Shown one piece after another: positions 1 to 12,000 of a DNA stretch of 64,000 bases. Position 1 is the stretch's first letter, and every line of letters starts with the position of its first letter. The DNA is from Astropecten irregularis. Taxonomy: Eukaryota; Echinodermata; Asteroidea; Paxillosida; Astropectinidae. The stretch is from contig OZ020244.1 in assembly GCA_963971285.1 (NCBI GenBank), forward strand, positions 11,284,001 through 11,348,000, written 5' to 3'. The notes below the pieces were generated by a model, which made no database searches, was not told the DNA's origin, and saw nothing but the letters and a program-made list of their open reading frames with translations. Both the position numbers and the translations under genes were made by a program.

Positions 1-36
1 AGTATTCTCGCACGAAATGAAATAAACACTACTTAC

Positions 37-3000
37 TGATTAACACCCTGCAGATTGGAAGATCGCTAAGAGCTCTCTTTCCTTTACGGCCCTTGTAGCT
101 GAACTGAGACCAGAGGAAATTAGTTCCAAGCTTTCGCAACATCCGCCGAACACTCTCGCCGAGATTATACCCACTCATTGTGGAAAAGTGGCGAATCTGA
201 AGAAAAAATTATAAAAGTAATGCTTAATAGCAAATCGTCAACGTTTTCACGAAGGGGCAAATTGCCCACCTGGGCGTTGAAACATAGCTTTGAGAAAATC
301 GGCTTTGAAGTCGGTTCCTTTTCAAATTGTATATTTCGCCCATTTTTAGAGGACATGTTGATTGATTTTTCATACCGGTTTCAAGCTGAAGACTTCCCTT
401 ACATGACGTACTAATAATTAAGAGTTGATGGGGCTTATGATTGGGGAGAAATTTACGTTCAAAGAAATTCACCCCTTCGTGAAAACTTTTTTCCTGGAAA
501 AATTGGCTGTCGCGGTGACCCAAAACTCTCTCCATACAAACATGCACAAATTCCTCCCTTGTGAAAGCTAAAAATAGCATGTGCAGGCGCTGGAATTCGC
601 CTCTTCGTGAAAACTTCGACGAAATAAGCTTCAACAGAAAAATACATGTACAGTATTAACAAACAAGTAATTCATACATGGATCTGTTTGCGGAAACACC
701 ATGAAATATTCGTTTGTAATTTTCCACTTATAATTTCATCGCATTCCTAATTAGATTTCAATGTTTCAACTAGCCTGCTATGATGATTAGAGAAGGCTAC
801 TCGAAACGTTGAGACCTAACAAGAAGTGCAATGACATAAGAAGTGCAAAATTACAAACAAAAATTACATGGTGTTTCTGCAAACCGATCCACATACCAAT
901 TGTCACCATGCAAAAGCTCAAAATTTTCTTGAACTAGCAATTTACCATTCGTTTTTTGAAGATGGCCTCTTCGGGGGAGTTCAGCTTCTGGCACAGGTTG
1001 TCAAGTTCGTCAATTGTTTCTAGAGGTTTCGGAGTCAAATCATCCATGCTGTCATCTTCTGGTGACCGAAGCTTCACTAGCTTTCTGAGCAAGGACAGCT
1101 CCTCTTTTTGGTTATCCAGAATCATGTCTAGTTTGACTTGTAGGCTCTGATCTAAAACGTTAAAAAGAAAAGGGTGGTAAAGCTTTGGTACTGCACGTTA
1201 CTGTCATTACATGTTCTTAAAATTTCAGTCCAAAAATCACACAAACAATTTACACTACTAGTTATTGTTAGTTATTTGGGATTGGGTGCCTGACAAGTAC
1301 GATGTTTTGGGTGGTCTTTTTTAATTAACTTAAAAAAAAGAGTTCAAAACTGTCCACAGAATTTGTTTAGTATGTAAAGCCCTGTCCGCACTGGACTTTT
1401 TTTGGGCAAAGTAACCGAGACGCTGGGTACTTTACCCATTTTAAGTCCAGTGCTGACGTCTCAGGAAGTCTACCTCTCAGTTACTTTGCCCGAGCCGCGC
1501 GGGTATTTCTACCGGCCAACTTCTGCCCGGGTAGAATGCCCGAGACGAAAAGTCCTGTGCGGACAGTGCGAGTTGGGTAAACTCATAAGCCTAGTATTGT
1601 CAGCTCGGTAATTCTTCCATGCGTGCTCGGTAATTCTTCCGTGCGTGCACGGTTAAGTTACCCGAGTCAAAAGTCAAAATGCGGACACTGGTAATATTTG
1701 CCCATTTTTCATTTACCCATCGGCTCGGTTAAATCCCTGGAAAAAAAAGTTCAGTGCGGACAGGGCTATAATGGAAAACCTGTACTTACATTCATCATTT
1801 CTTCTGGGCACCGGTCTCGTGTTAATTTCTCTTACTAAGGAAACACTCGGAGACGTCGCCTCCATATCTCTACTACGCTGTCGACCTTAAAAACAAAAAA
1901 CAAAAGCACATCCGTAATTAACATCAAACTTAAGATGTAGTCTATGTAAGGTCAAAATTAAATAAAACACACAACACATATGGGCAATTCTCCATGGGAG
2001 AGGAAAAAATGTCAAAATTAAATCTGTACATATTGAACCTTTTTTGTACTTTTTACAGAACACAATTAAATGGGGAATTCAGATCGAAAAACGAAATTGC
2101 CAAAAAATGAAAATTTGGGGTAAAAACAGTGATTTTTGCAATTTATGATAAAAAACGCAGATTTGGTAAAAAAAATATTTTTTGAGTATATTTACCTTCT
2201 GAGATACAGGGAAAAGCTTTGATTTTTTTTATAATGTTACATGTTAGCAACATTACGGGGGGTCATAAAAATATATATTATAAATATATATATATTTATA
2301 TATATAGTGTAGGCCTCAATTTAAAAATATCAATTTTAGCACGTAATTCCGTTACCGAAAAAATGGCAAAAGTTACTTATTTCACAGACTTTCTGGATTT
2401 TTTGTTTTGAAATCATGGATGTTAAGAAGGGCCCTACTATAAACATGAATGAAAAATGAAAACTTAAAAAAATTAATTTCTTGGCATTTTTCAAAGTGGT
2501 AACGGAATTACGAAATGGTAACGGAATTACGGTAACGGAATTACGCATGCACAAAGTGTATACATTTCCATATACTTATCACACAGTTTAAGTTTACGTG
2601 GCCAGAGCATGAAGATGTTGCATGTTATTGTGACAGCAACCATCACATTGATCCTACCTGAACCCCAGAGATGGATCTAGACACATCTCTCAATCTACAA
2701 CATCCAGTAACCATGGTAACTGGTGTTTTTATCCACAGATTGGTACAGTCTTGTTACATTTTCCTTTTCAGAGATGCCAACCAGCACAGTTTGAAAGTAT
2801 TTTGCACGTTCAGCTATTGCAATTTTTCAGAGTAAAGTATGATTTTTGGTGGAAAAACACATTTATGACTCTTTAAAATGTTCTAAATTGCACAGTTTAG
2901 AGCATTTCCCATATACGTGTGTACAACGATTCCAAGTACACTTTTCTCTCTCAATTCAGCTGCAGTTTCAGGTAAATACTATTTTTGCTTCGAAAAATAC

Positions 3001-6000
3001 TGTTACTCTGTCGGGTACAAGTACACTGTGGGCCTACTCTTTTTTGGGGCATACTGTAGGTTGCCATAATTCCATCTCTGCTTGCTGATCCTTCTGAAAT
3101 TTTTAGAATTCTGTGCAATTTGATAAAATGCTGTTTTCTAAAAGTATAGGCCCTAAATTAAGGAAATCCTTAAGCTTGAAGCATACTACACCATGCATTC
3201 CATTTGCGTGGTTATTAATTATTAAATCTACATTGTACATGTATAATACATTTTTTTACATGGAACAAACCACAGAGTGTTACAAGATATGACCAAGAAC
3301 CAAGCAAATTTGGAACATAATATGCAGTTCATGCATTTGAAATATTTCCATTTAAGGCCAGGACACATTAGAGGCAGTCTTATTAATGTTGACAATTTTG
3401 TTTTCTTTTGCAAGATTACAACAGATCAATCCATTAAGCCCAAAGTTATATTCCTAATGCTACCAAAAGTCAGCCAGGGTAAAATTCTCAAACTACATAG
3501 TGGTGAGCAATCCTGTGATTTGTCAATATGTAAAGAGTGCCCGGCTCAATGTATTAGTATATTACAGTAATTGGGCAAAATTTAAAATCTGTAAACCAGC
3601 AATTGTACCAGCAATGCAGTCATCACCTGACTGTATTTCACCTTGACCTTTGACCTAAAAAGCAAAGCCAAGACATGTTTAGGCCTAAAATTACATTTTG
3701 ATCTGTTAATTTTCACCTAGCCTATTATGTACATGTAGCTTTCCCCAGTTATATAAACCAGTTTATAAACTTCTAAAATTTGTATTGTGATGAGTTTATG
3801 TTGAATTTAATGTTATGTATTGCGTTTACTGTATAAACACTATGGCGTAATTCCGTTACCGCCCAGCCGTAATTCCGTTACCATGATTAAAATGCAAATT
3901 ATGAAAAGAGTGATTATTTTTTCAACTTCGCTCTGCATTGTAGTTAACAACACCCCTGAACTCTACAAATAACAGGTAGTGTCCAATTTTAAAATTTCAG
4001 AACTTCAGAGAGTTTTATCAATTTATGCAAGAACTCAAATATGCTTGTCCTCGGTCCGTAATTCCGTTACCGATATTAAGCTCCGCCCCTTAAAGGGTAA
4101 TCTTGTGGGAATTTTTTTTTGTAGTGGTCAATCAATTGTATTGGGTCTTGGCTCCCTTTCCATGTTTAGAGTAGTTGTCTAGCATAGAACATATTTTCTT
4201 GGGAAAGAATAATCCCTGACAAAGTGACAAATGGGCGTAATTCCGTTACCGAAGAATCGCCCATATAGTTACAAACGTAGTAACCAGGAGTTCAATAAAG
4301 ACTAGCGTTTTTGGGTGGTCTTTTATAATTGAACTTGCGAATAGAGCTCAATAATGTCCTCAGAATTTGTTTAGTATGTAAATGGAAAACCTGTACTTAC
4401 ATTCATCATTTCTTCTGGGCTCTGGTCTCGTGTTAATTTCTCTTATGAAGGAAATACTCGGAGACGTCGCCTCCATATCTCTACTACGCTGTCGACCTAA
4501 AAAAAAAAGCACATCAGTAATTAACATCAAACTTAAAATGTAGTCTATGTAAGGTCAAAATTAAAAAAAACACACAACACATATAGAGAGCGTGCACGTG
4601 ACGTCACTTGACAGCTTATCGGCCATTTTGGACGCCACGCGTACGCACGCACGTCGCGTATGCGTACGCACCAGACAGCATCATTATATGCACGCACTTC
4701 TGCGTACGTGTCCGGTTGATTTGCAAGCTACGCGAACACATGTGGGCTACATTATACATGTGTAGAGCGTTGCTGTCCAAAATGGCGTCCTGTTCACGTG
4801 ACTGCACACCCTCTATAGTTACAAACGTAGTAACCAGGACTTAAAAAAAAAGACTGGCGTTTTGGGTGGTCTTTATAACTGAACTTGCGAATAGAGCTCA
4901 ATAATGTCTACAGAATTTGTTTAGTATGTAAATTGAAAACCTGTACTTACATTCATCATTTCTTCTGGGCTCTGGTCTGGTGTTAATTCCTCTTATGAAG
5001 GAAACACTCGGAGATATCGCCTCCATATCTCTACTACGCTGTCGACCTTAAAAACAAAAAACAAAGGCACTTCCATAATTAACATCAAACTTAAGATGTA
5101 CTCTATGTAAGGTCTAAATTACAGAAAACACACAACACATATAGTTACAAACATAGTAACCAGGAGTTCAATAAAGACTAGCGTTTTGGGTGGTCTTTTA
5201 TAATTGAACTTGGGAATAGAGCTCAATAATGTCCACAGAATTTGTTTAGTATGTAAATGGAAAACCTGTACTTACATTCATCATTTCTTCTGGGCTCTGG
5301 TCTCGTGTTAATTTCTCTTATGAGGGAAACACATGGAGACGCCGCCTCCATATCTCTACCACGCTGTCGACCTTTAAAACAAAAACACATCCGTAATTAA
5401 CATCAAACTTAAAATGAAGTTTATGTAAGGTTTAAATTAAATAAAACACACAACACATATAGAGAGCGTGCACGTGACGTCACTTGACAGCTTATCGGCC
5501 ATTTTGGACGGCACGCGTACGCATGCACGTCGCGTATGCATGCACGCGTACGTACCAGACAGCATCATTATATGCACGCACTTCTGCGTACGCGTCCGGT
5601 TGATTTGCAAGCTACGCGAACACATGTGGGTTACATACACCGTACGTAGGTGCATTATACATGTGTAGAGCGTTGCTGTCCAAAATGGCGTCCTGATCAC
5701 GTGACTGCACACCCTCTATAGTTACAAACATAGTAACCAGGACTTCAATAAAGACTGGCATTTTGGGTGGTCTTTTATAATTGAACTTGCGAATAGAGCT
5801 CCATTATGTCCACAGAATTTGTTTAGTATGTAAATGGAAAACCTGTACTTACATTCATCATTTCTTCTGGGCTCCGGTCTCGTGTTCACTTCTCTTAAGG
5901 AAACACTCGGAGATGTGGCCTCTTTATCTCTACTACGTTGTCGACCTTAAAAACAAAAAAACAAAAGCACTTCCATAATTAACATCAAACTTAAAATGTA

Positions 6001-9000
6001 GTCTACGGAAGACAATTAACGGCAGCAGAATGGATAAACAAATTACAATGCAAGCTTTGCTTTTAAACAGCACAGTCTGTCCCATTTCACACTAGCACCC
6101 ACTCACACTACCTATCCTGAGCTCAGATCATGTAAATAGGTTACTTACCAAGGGAAGTGCAAGGTGGACTTGGCAGCAATGGAGGTGAAGGATCTGGAAG
6201 GGTTCTTGTTCTCTTTGGTTCTTCGTGATCATCTAAGACAGAGTTGAAAGACCTCTTTAAACCTTTTCCTCTTACAAAAAGATGCACAGTTGAGAAATTC
6301 AGCCTTATAAAATGTACATTGTATCAGACATCACTAGCTATACTAGACATGAGAATAAATTTCAATGAAAAACATGAAATTATGCACAAATAAGAACAGT
6401 TATTTGAAATAAGGCAAAAACTCCAAGACAGGCTCAAAGAAATAAGAAACACAATAAATTCCTAAAAGTAAAGGGTCATTCCATATGAATTCAACCACAA
6501 TCTTAAAATCTTCCATTGTGACTTAACACATGCAAAAATGTTGGCTTCAATTCGCAATGGTTTCTGAGAAACGCCCTTCTAAAATTTACAGCCACACCCA
6601 CCGGCGCACCCAGGATTTTGTCTTAGGGGGGGCTCAAAGAAAATTTTCTCCCATATAAATCAACTAGGCCTACTATGTGTATGTAAATAATTTAGGGTTG
6701 TATTGTATGTATAATATTAATAATGATGGATCTTCCCATCATGAAATCAGATGTGGAGAGGCATAAACGCCAAGCTGGCAAGATTCAATCTCAATCGCAC
6801 ACCATCATGAATGTATCGTCTGTAATGGCAAACTGTACAAATCCATCAATTGTGATTCAGTAACTACAGACGACAATTTATATAGGCATTGTGAAATCAG
6901 CAGTCAGCCTGGGATTCCGAACTCGCACCAGTACCAGTGCAAGCCCTGCAGTCTAACCACTTGACCACGGTGCCATTGGTATAATAGGGGGCTCCTAATC
7001 CTTTTATTAATACATTATAAAACCTATTGATGTTGACTGAAAAAAGGGATTTACAGTCAAACATCTTTATACAGAGATGAGATTGTCAATATTGAACAGT
7101 TTGCAGATTGCATGTTTTTGCACCAATTATCTGAGATTCAAAAAATCTTATTCCAGACTGAACTAGAAGTTGGTATCATTATGCAGGCAATATGAACTTT
7201 TTAGTTTAGTACATCTTTGAAAATGGTCTGAAAAATCTCATTCCTGTTTTATAACAAGGTCTTTGGAGTTTACAAATTACCTCGTTGTAATAGGTACCAG
7301 TAACTTTTACCATCAGTAATGGAAAACAAAGACTGAGAAACAAGACTCAGGACCATATTTTTTCATAAGCAGGATCAGGGATCGACTGTATTTGTCACAA
7401 AATGTGCACTTTACTTGATAAATCTAGTGAGGCAATTAAAGTGAAAAGTCCAATCTACGATGTTTCAGTGCCATTCGATTGATGACTTCATCGATGTCCA
7501 CATCTGTTGCTCTATGTATAGACATCAGTGCAAGGCCTGTCAGACGCTGGTTGCCCATGGTTGACCTCAAGTAGGATTTAAGGCGACGAAGGGTACTGAA
7601 GGTGCGCTCTGCAGTAGCTGAGGTAGCAGGGATGACTGCAAATATCGTGATAAGTGTGTGTATATTCGGATACAGGTCCGCCAATCCTGGTACTGAAGTC
7701 AGAGTCTCTGTAGGTGTAGATGGTACATTGCCGACGGCATTTTTCCACCGTGCACACCACATATCAAACTCGCCTCTCACTATGCTTTCAGATTGGATGT
7801 CTTTTGCGTACATTTGTACAATGTCCTGGAGTTGATTGAAGTTGGTATCATTGCAGTATGCAGGCAATATGTACTGTAGTTTAGCGCATCTTTCAAAATG
7901 GACTGAAAACCTTGTGCTGAGTTCACTGAGCAATTGATCAATGTAAATGTTAAACATTGATACCCTGAAGTATTCTTCAGCTGATTGAGATGGATGGTTT
8001 TCTCTGGCTGTTTGGCGAGATGCTGTCCGTGGTTTGCGTATGACGCCGTCTACTTCATCAGCCAACTTCGTCGCATCACTGAACAAGCGTCCAAACTCTT
8101 CTTCACTGTTTTCCCTCATTTGGTTGATGACCTGTTGCACATCACGCACAAGTCCCATGCATCCAACTAGGTCACATGTAGGTGACTGCAATTTCCTGGA
8201 CAAGGGTAGGAGAACTCCGCTGAGCCGGTTTAGTATGGTTGTAGCCACGATAAACACTGAAGATCTGAGAGCAGTAAGCAACGTAGACGCTCTTTGCGAT
8301 GATGACCTATCATCATTATGTGACACATAATCAAGGGCCTCCTCTATAGGGACGTATAGCTCATAGAAGACGTTAATAGCCTCGTGCCTTTCAACCCATC
8401 TTGTAGTGCACAGCTTCTTCAGACGGTTGTGTGACGACTGTGGGGCGGTCTTGGTGATGTAGTCACTTAGTAGGCTTTGTCTCTTGGCCGAAGAACCAAA
8501 AAACGAGCAAATCTCTTGAATGGTGCTGATCGTATTTAGTATAGTAGGTAAGTTACTTCCATGAGAGACAACCAGATTCAATACATGACTTGCACAATGT
8601 GTGTATACTGCAAGTGGGTTCTTCTCTCTTATGCATGCTTGGACTCCATTAAATTGCCCGCTCATAGCCGAAGCCCCATCATAACCTTGACCACGCATAT
8701 TCATGGGATCCAGAGTTTTTTCATGGAGTATGTCAAGTATGCTTTTCGCAAGTCCGCGTCCTGTGAGATCATTCACTGTCACAAAAGTCAAAAACTTCTC
8801 ACATACTTTGCCATCATTGACATATCTAACTGACAGGCTCATCTGTTCTTTTGTGGAACAGTCTGTTGTCTCATCCACCAATACACTGAAGTATTTTGCA
8901 TCCTTCACTTCATCAACTATCTTTTCAGATATGATATCTCCAACGGTGTTGATGATCTCATTTTGTGTGTTCCAACTTGTGTACATGGCGTTGCCTCCGG

Positions 9001-12000
9001 CAGTTTCTATGTGCCTCTTCAGACAGTTGTCTCCGGCGTTGATGCGGAAACGAAGGGCTGCCCTGAAGTTTCCATCATTTTCCGTGCATGTGTTGGCGAT
9101 ACTGCCGCTGTCTCGGTGACCACGAAATGAAATTTCCTGCCTTCCCAAAAAGAGCACTGTTTCAATCATAGGTCTGATACGTTGTCTATTGGTTATTGTT
9201 TGTTGTTGTCTTGTGTTGTCAAGTTGGTTGTCAATGCTTGGTACCTTGTCGGTCACAACCTTGAGAAACATCTGACATGAATTGACAGCATCAGCATGAT
9301 ACTTGGCACTGCTGTGCTTGTTGAAGATTTCAATTGCGTCTTTGTATTTGTTAAAGGGAGTGCTCACTAAAGCTTTTAATCTTTGATTTCCGTGTGCTCC
9401 GGCAGATTCAGGGGCAAATATGAGACATGGTTTACAGAAAACACCCTTCTCTGCATCGCTATATGCCAACCAGTTGTATCGTTTTAGCCAGCTATGTTGA
9501 AATCGTCTCCTAGAATTTGTACACTGTGGGAAGTTGAATGAAGAATCAGGTACCCAGCAGTTTGTGATGAGGGCCAACTTTGTTTCATCGTCTAGCAATT
9601 TCCTCCCGTGCGTTTTACTGTAGTTTCCAATGTCGTATTTATTCGTAAAACTATTCACATCAGCTGTGGTAGACTCAATCTGTGTACTGCAGTCGCCTGA
9701 TTTACCTTCACTGCTTCCACGCTGTGGGACGGACTTAAGGATGCTTGAGTCATCAGGGTTGAAAGGGTCATCAGGGGTGTCTTCAGAGCTACCTACTTTG
9801 CTCACTGGGGCAAAGCTTAATTTGGCTTGCTTCAGTTTCTTGGGTGGGGGCCCACTGGTGCTCATTATTCAATTTCTGAGGAAGTACAAATCAAACTTTT
9901 TGATTCAGAAATTTTATTTTAATGCCAGCCCTTAATTTGAATCTCGAACAAAGGGGCTTATAGTTGTAAACTTATTTATAAAAGATGGTTGTCAAATTGT
10001 TATAGGGACCATAGGTAATTATAATTATGTTTGACTTATTGCCACTCATCTGGGTTAGGCTGGTGCCCGCATGATGTCCCCAGAGTATTGCGGTATGTTG
10101 GTGTAATCTGTGTACAGTGCTGCAAAAACAGCCCACTGTACTTGCGATTGATTATACTTACCAAATCTATGGAGTCTGGATTGCAAAGCTATACTCGATC
10201 CTCCCTCTTGATGAAAATGAACTTGAGTGTAATCTGTCGGCAAGATGTTGCTTAAATGAAAGCTAAGTGCGGACCTTGTTGAAGAGATCAAAATAAGATC
10301 CAAGCCACAGCTTAGGCTCCGCCTAGACTGACTCCATCACCATTGCCAAACCGCAAGCACAAATCCAAAGCGGAGTCCAGGCTGGGGTTTGGATAAAGGC
10401 AAATTAGTTGTTCATTCAACGTCCGTACAGCTGAAGGTGTGGCAACAGCCAGCTTTTCATTACGGCGCGAAATTCAGGCGGGGTTTTCCCGAACCCGTCC
10501 AGAATCCAAATTTGCATATCGGATGGGCTAAAATCAATAGAATTTGGTTCGCCGGCATCATGAGGCCTATACTATAACATTTATAAAAAACCTCCTGAGA
10601 AATTGCCTAGCTTTGAGCAAGTCTGCAGTTTTCTATTTACAACATTCATAGAATTTACTACGGGTGAGGACGGGGATCCCGAGCAGACAGTGACGTGCCC
10701 AGGTTTCTCAACTTGCACAAGCTACAGGTCCATTGATCACTGCAATCCAAATAAATTTGAGTGACATAAGATGAAAAGAAATTTAACCTGCCGCGCGGCC
10801 GGGAAAAAAAATGCCCAACAAACATTTTGTGACACCCCCTCCCCTCATTCTCTCCCTTTCCACAGTTTAGGCTCCGCCTAGACTGCCTCCATCACCATTG
10901 CCAAACCGCAAGCACAAATCCAAAGCGGAGTCCAGGCTGGGGTTTGGATAAAGGCAAAGTTGTTCATTCAACGTCCGTACAGCTGAAGGTGTGGCAACAG
11001 CCAGCTTTTCATTACGGCGCGAAATTCAGGCGGGGTTTTCCCGAACCCGTCCAGAATCCAAATTTGCATATCGGATGGATTTAAATCAATAGGATTTGGT
11101 TCGCCGGCATATTTGAGCAACATAAGATGAAAAGAAATTTAACTTGCCGCGCGGCCGGGAAAAAAAACCGCCCAACAAACATTTTGTGACACCCCCTCCC
11201 CTCCCCCTCCTTCTCTTCCTTTCTCTCTCCCCCTATTTTTTTTTCAGGGACCCTCTTGGGGGGGGCTCAAGCCCCCCGAGCCCCCCCCCCTTGGGTGCGC
11301 CACTGGCCACACCCACTTTTGTCACTCGCGAACCGAGAAAGTCAATTTGGGAGGGATTTTGCACGTCAGTTTCCAAAAAACAAAATGGAATTACAGGTGG
11401 AATTTGGGTATTCTAGGTATTTTGCACCCAGAGATTCAAAATCTGCCATCAGAAATACTATCTTATATAGTTTCAGAGAATTTGGCCCCTGAATTTTGAA
11501 ATTTATCAAAATTGGAAGTAACAAATTCAATTTTTTTAAGGGCCCCCATTTGCCCAAGATGCATTCTGTTAGGCTTACAAAAGCATTAATTTAGAAGTTA
11601 GGAGCCCTTGACAAGGGTCCAGGCTGAAAACGGGCAACGTTTTTGCCCATATTTGGCTGTCAAATTCATTCTGTGGGCAATTACCCATGGTAATGAAATG
11701 TTTTCCACTTTAATGTATACATCTGAAATTCATTTGATCAAAATTTCAGAGAGTTTTTTTTACTTCCTTCACTGTAAAATTTTGTGCCTGTTAGATCAAC
11801 GTTTTGGTATTTAAATTTTAAAACTGACCATCAACATCAGCCTCTTCATCACTTGACTGTAGAAACCTCGCTGGCATCATTCGTTTCCGTATTGATTTTG
11901 ACTGGACATCATCGGCGGATTCCAGGTTTGATGTGTCTTCGGCTTTCTTTGCATGCTGCACAGCACGGTCATACGTTTCTGCAACACATGTAATCAATGT

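Larger units (their letters stand above)
1790..5945 (-). repeat. Tandem array of five in-frame duplicated exons
   Basis: Five copies of one exon lie at 5945-5853 (93 nt) and 5371-5276, 5046-4951, 4496-4401, 1885-1790 (96 nt each). All are bounded by AG acceptors and a GTAAGTAC donor, are open in the same frame and are symmetric phase 1, so any number can be joined without a frameshift. Each encodes about 32 residues of the form RQRSRDMEATSPSVS...TRPEPRRNDE; copies differ at only a few positions, and the first lacks one codon. The flanking intron is duplicated too: a basic unit of about 325 bp carries AGTTACAAACGTAGTAACC. Spacing is enlarged by a MITE between two pairs of exons and by 2.2 kb of other sequence before the last exon. 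The alternation of MITE-bearing and MITE-free introns suggests that a two-exon block was duplicated last. Confidence 0.8.
6599..11305 (-). mobile_element. hAT-1: complete hAT transposon with intact transposase
   Basis: Left end CACCGGCGCACCCAGG and inverted right end CAGTGGCGCACCCAAG agree at 13 of 16 bases and resemble the CAGTGGCG termini of hAT elements. They are flanked by a perfect 8-bp target duplication, GCCACACC, at 6591-6598 and 11306-11313. The 4707-bp element carries one full transposase ORF on the minus strand (7436-9865). It sits in the intron between exons 11978-11828 and 6232-6149 of the DUF4806-type gene. A SINE occupies 6717-6978. The 9866-10302 segment upstream of the ORF shows no further gene. 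C/G-rich palindromic sequence (11262-11290) abuts the right end. Confidence 0.88.

Noticed and set aside
224..634. 136-aa minus-strand ORF
   Set aside because: It overlies repeated CTTCGTGAAAA motifs in an intron of the DUF4806-type gene and has no domain.
6911..6978. tRNA gene
   Set aside because: The tRNA-like head has an extra base in box B, no closing acceptor stem, and direct-repeat flanks, so it fits a SINE.
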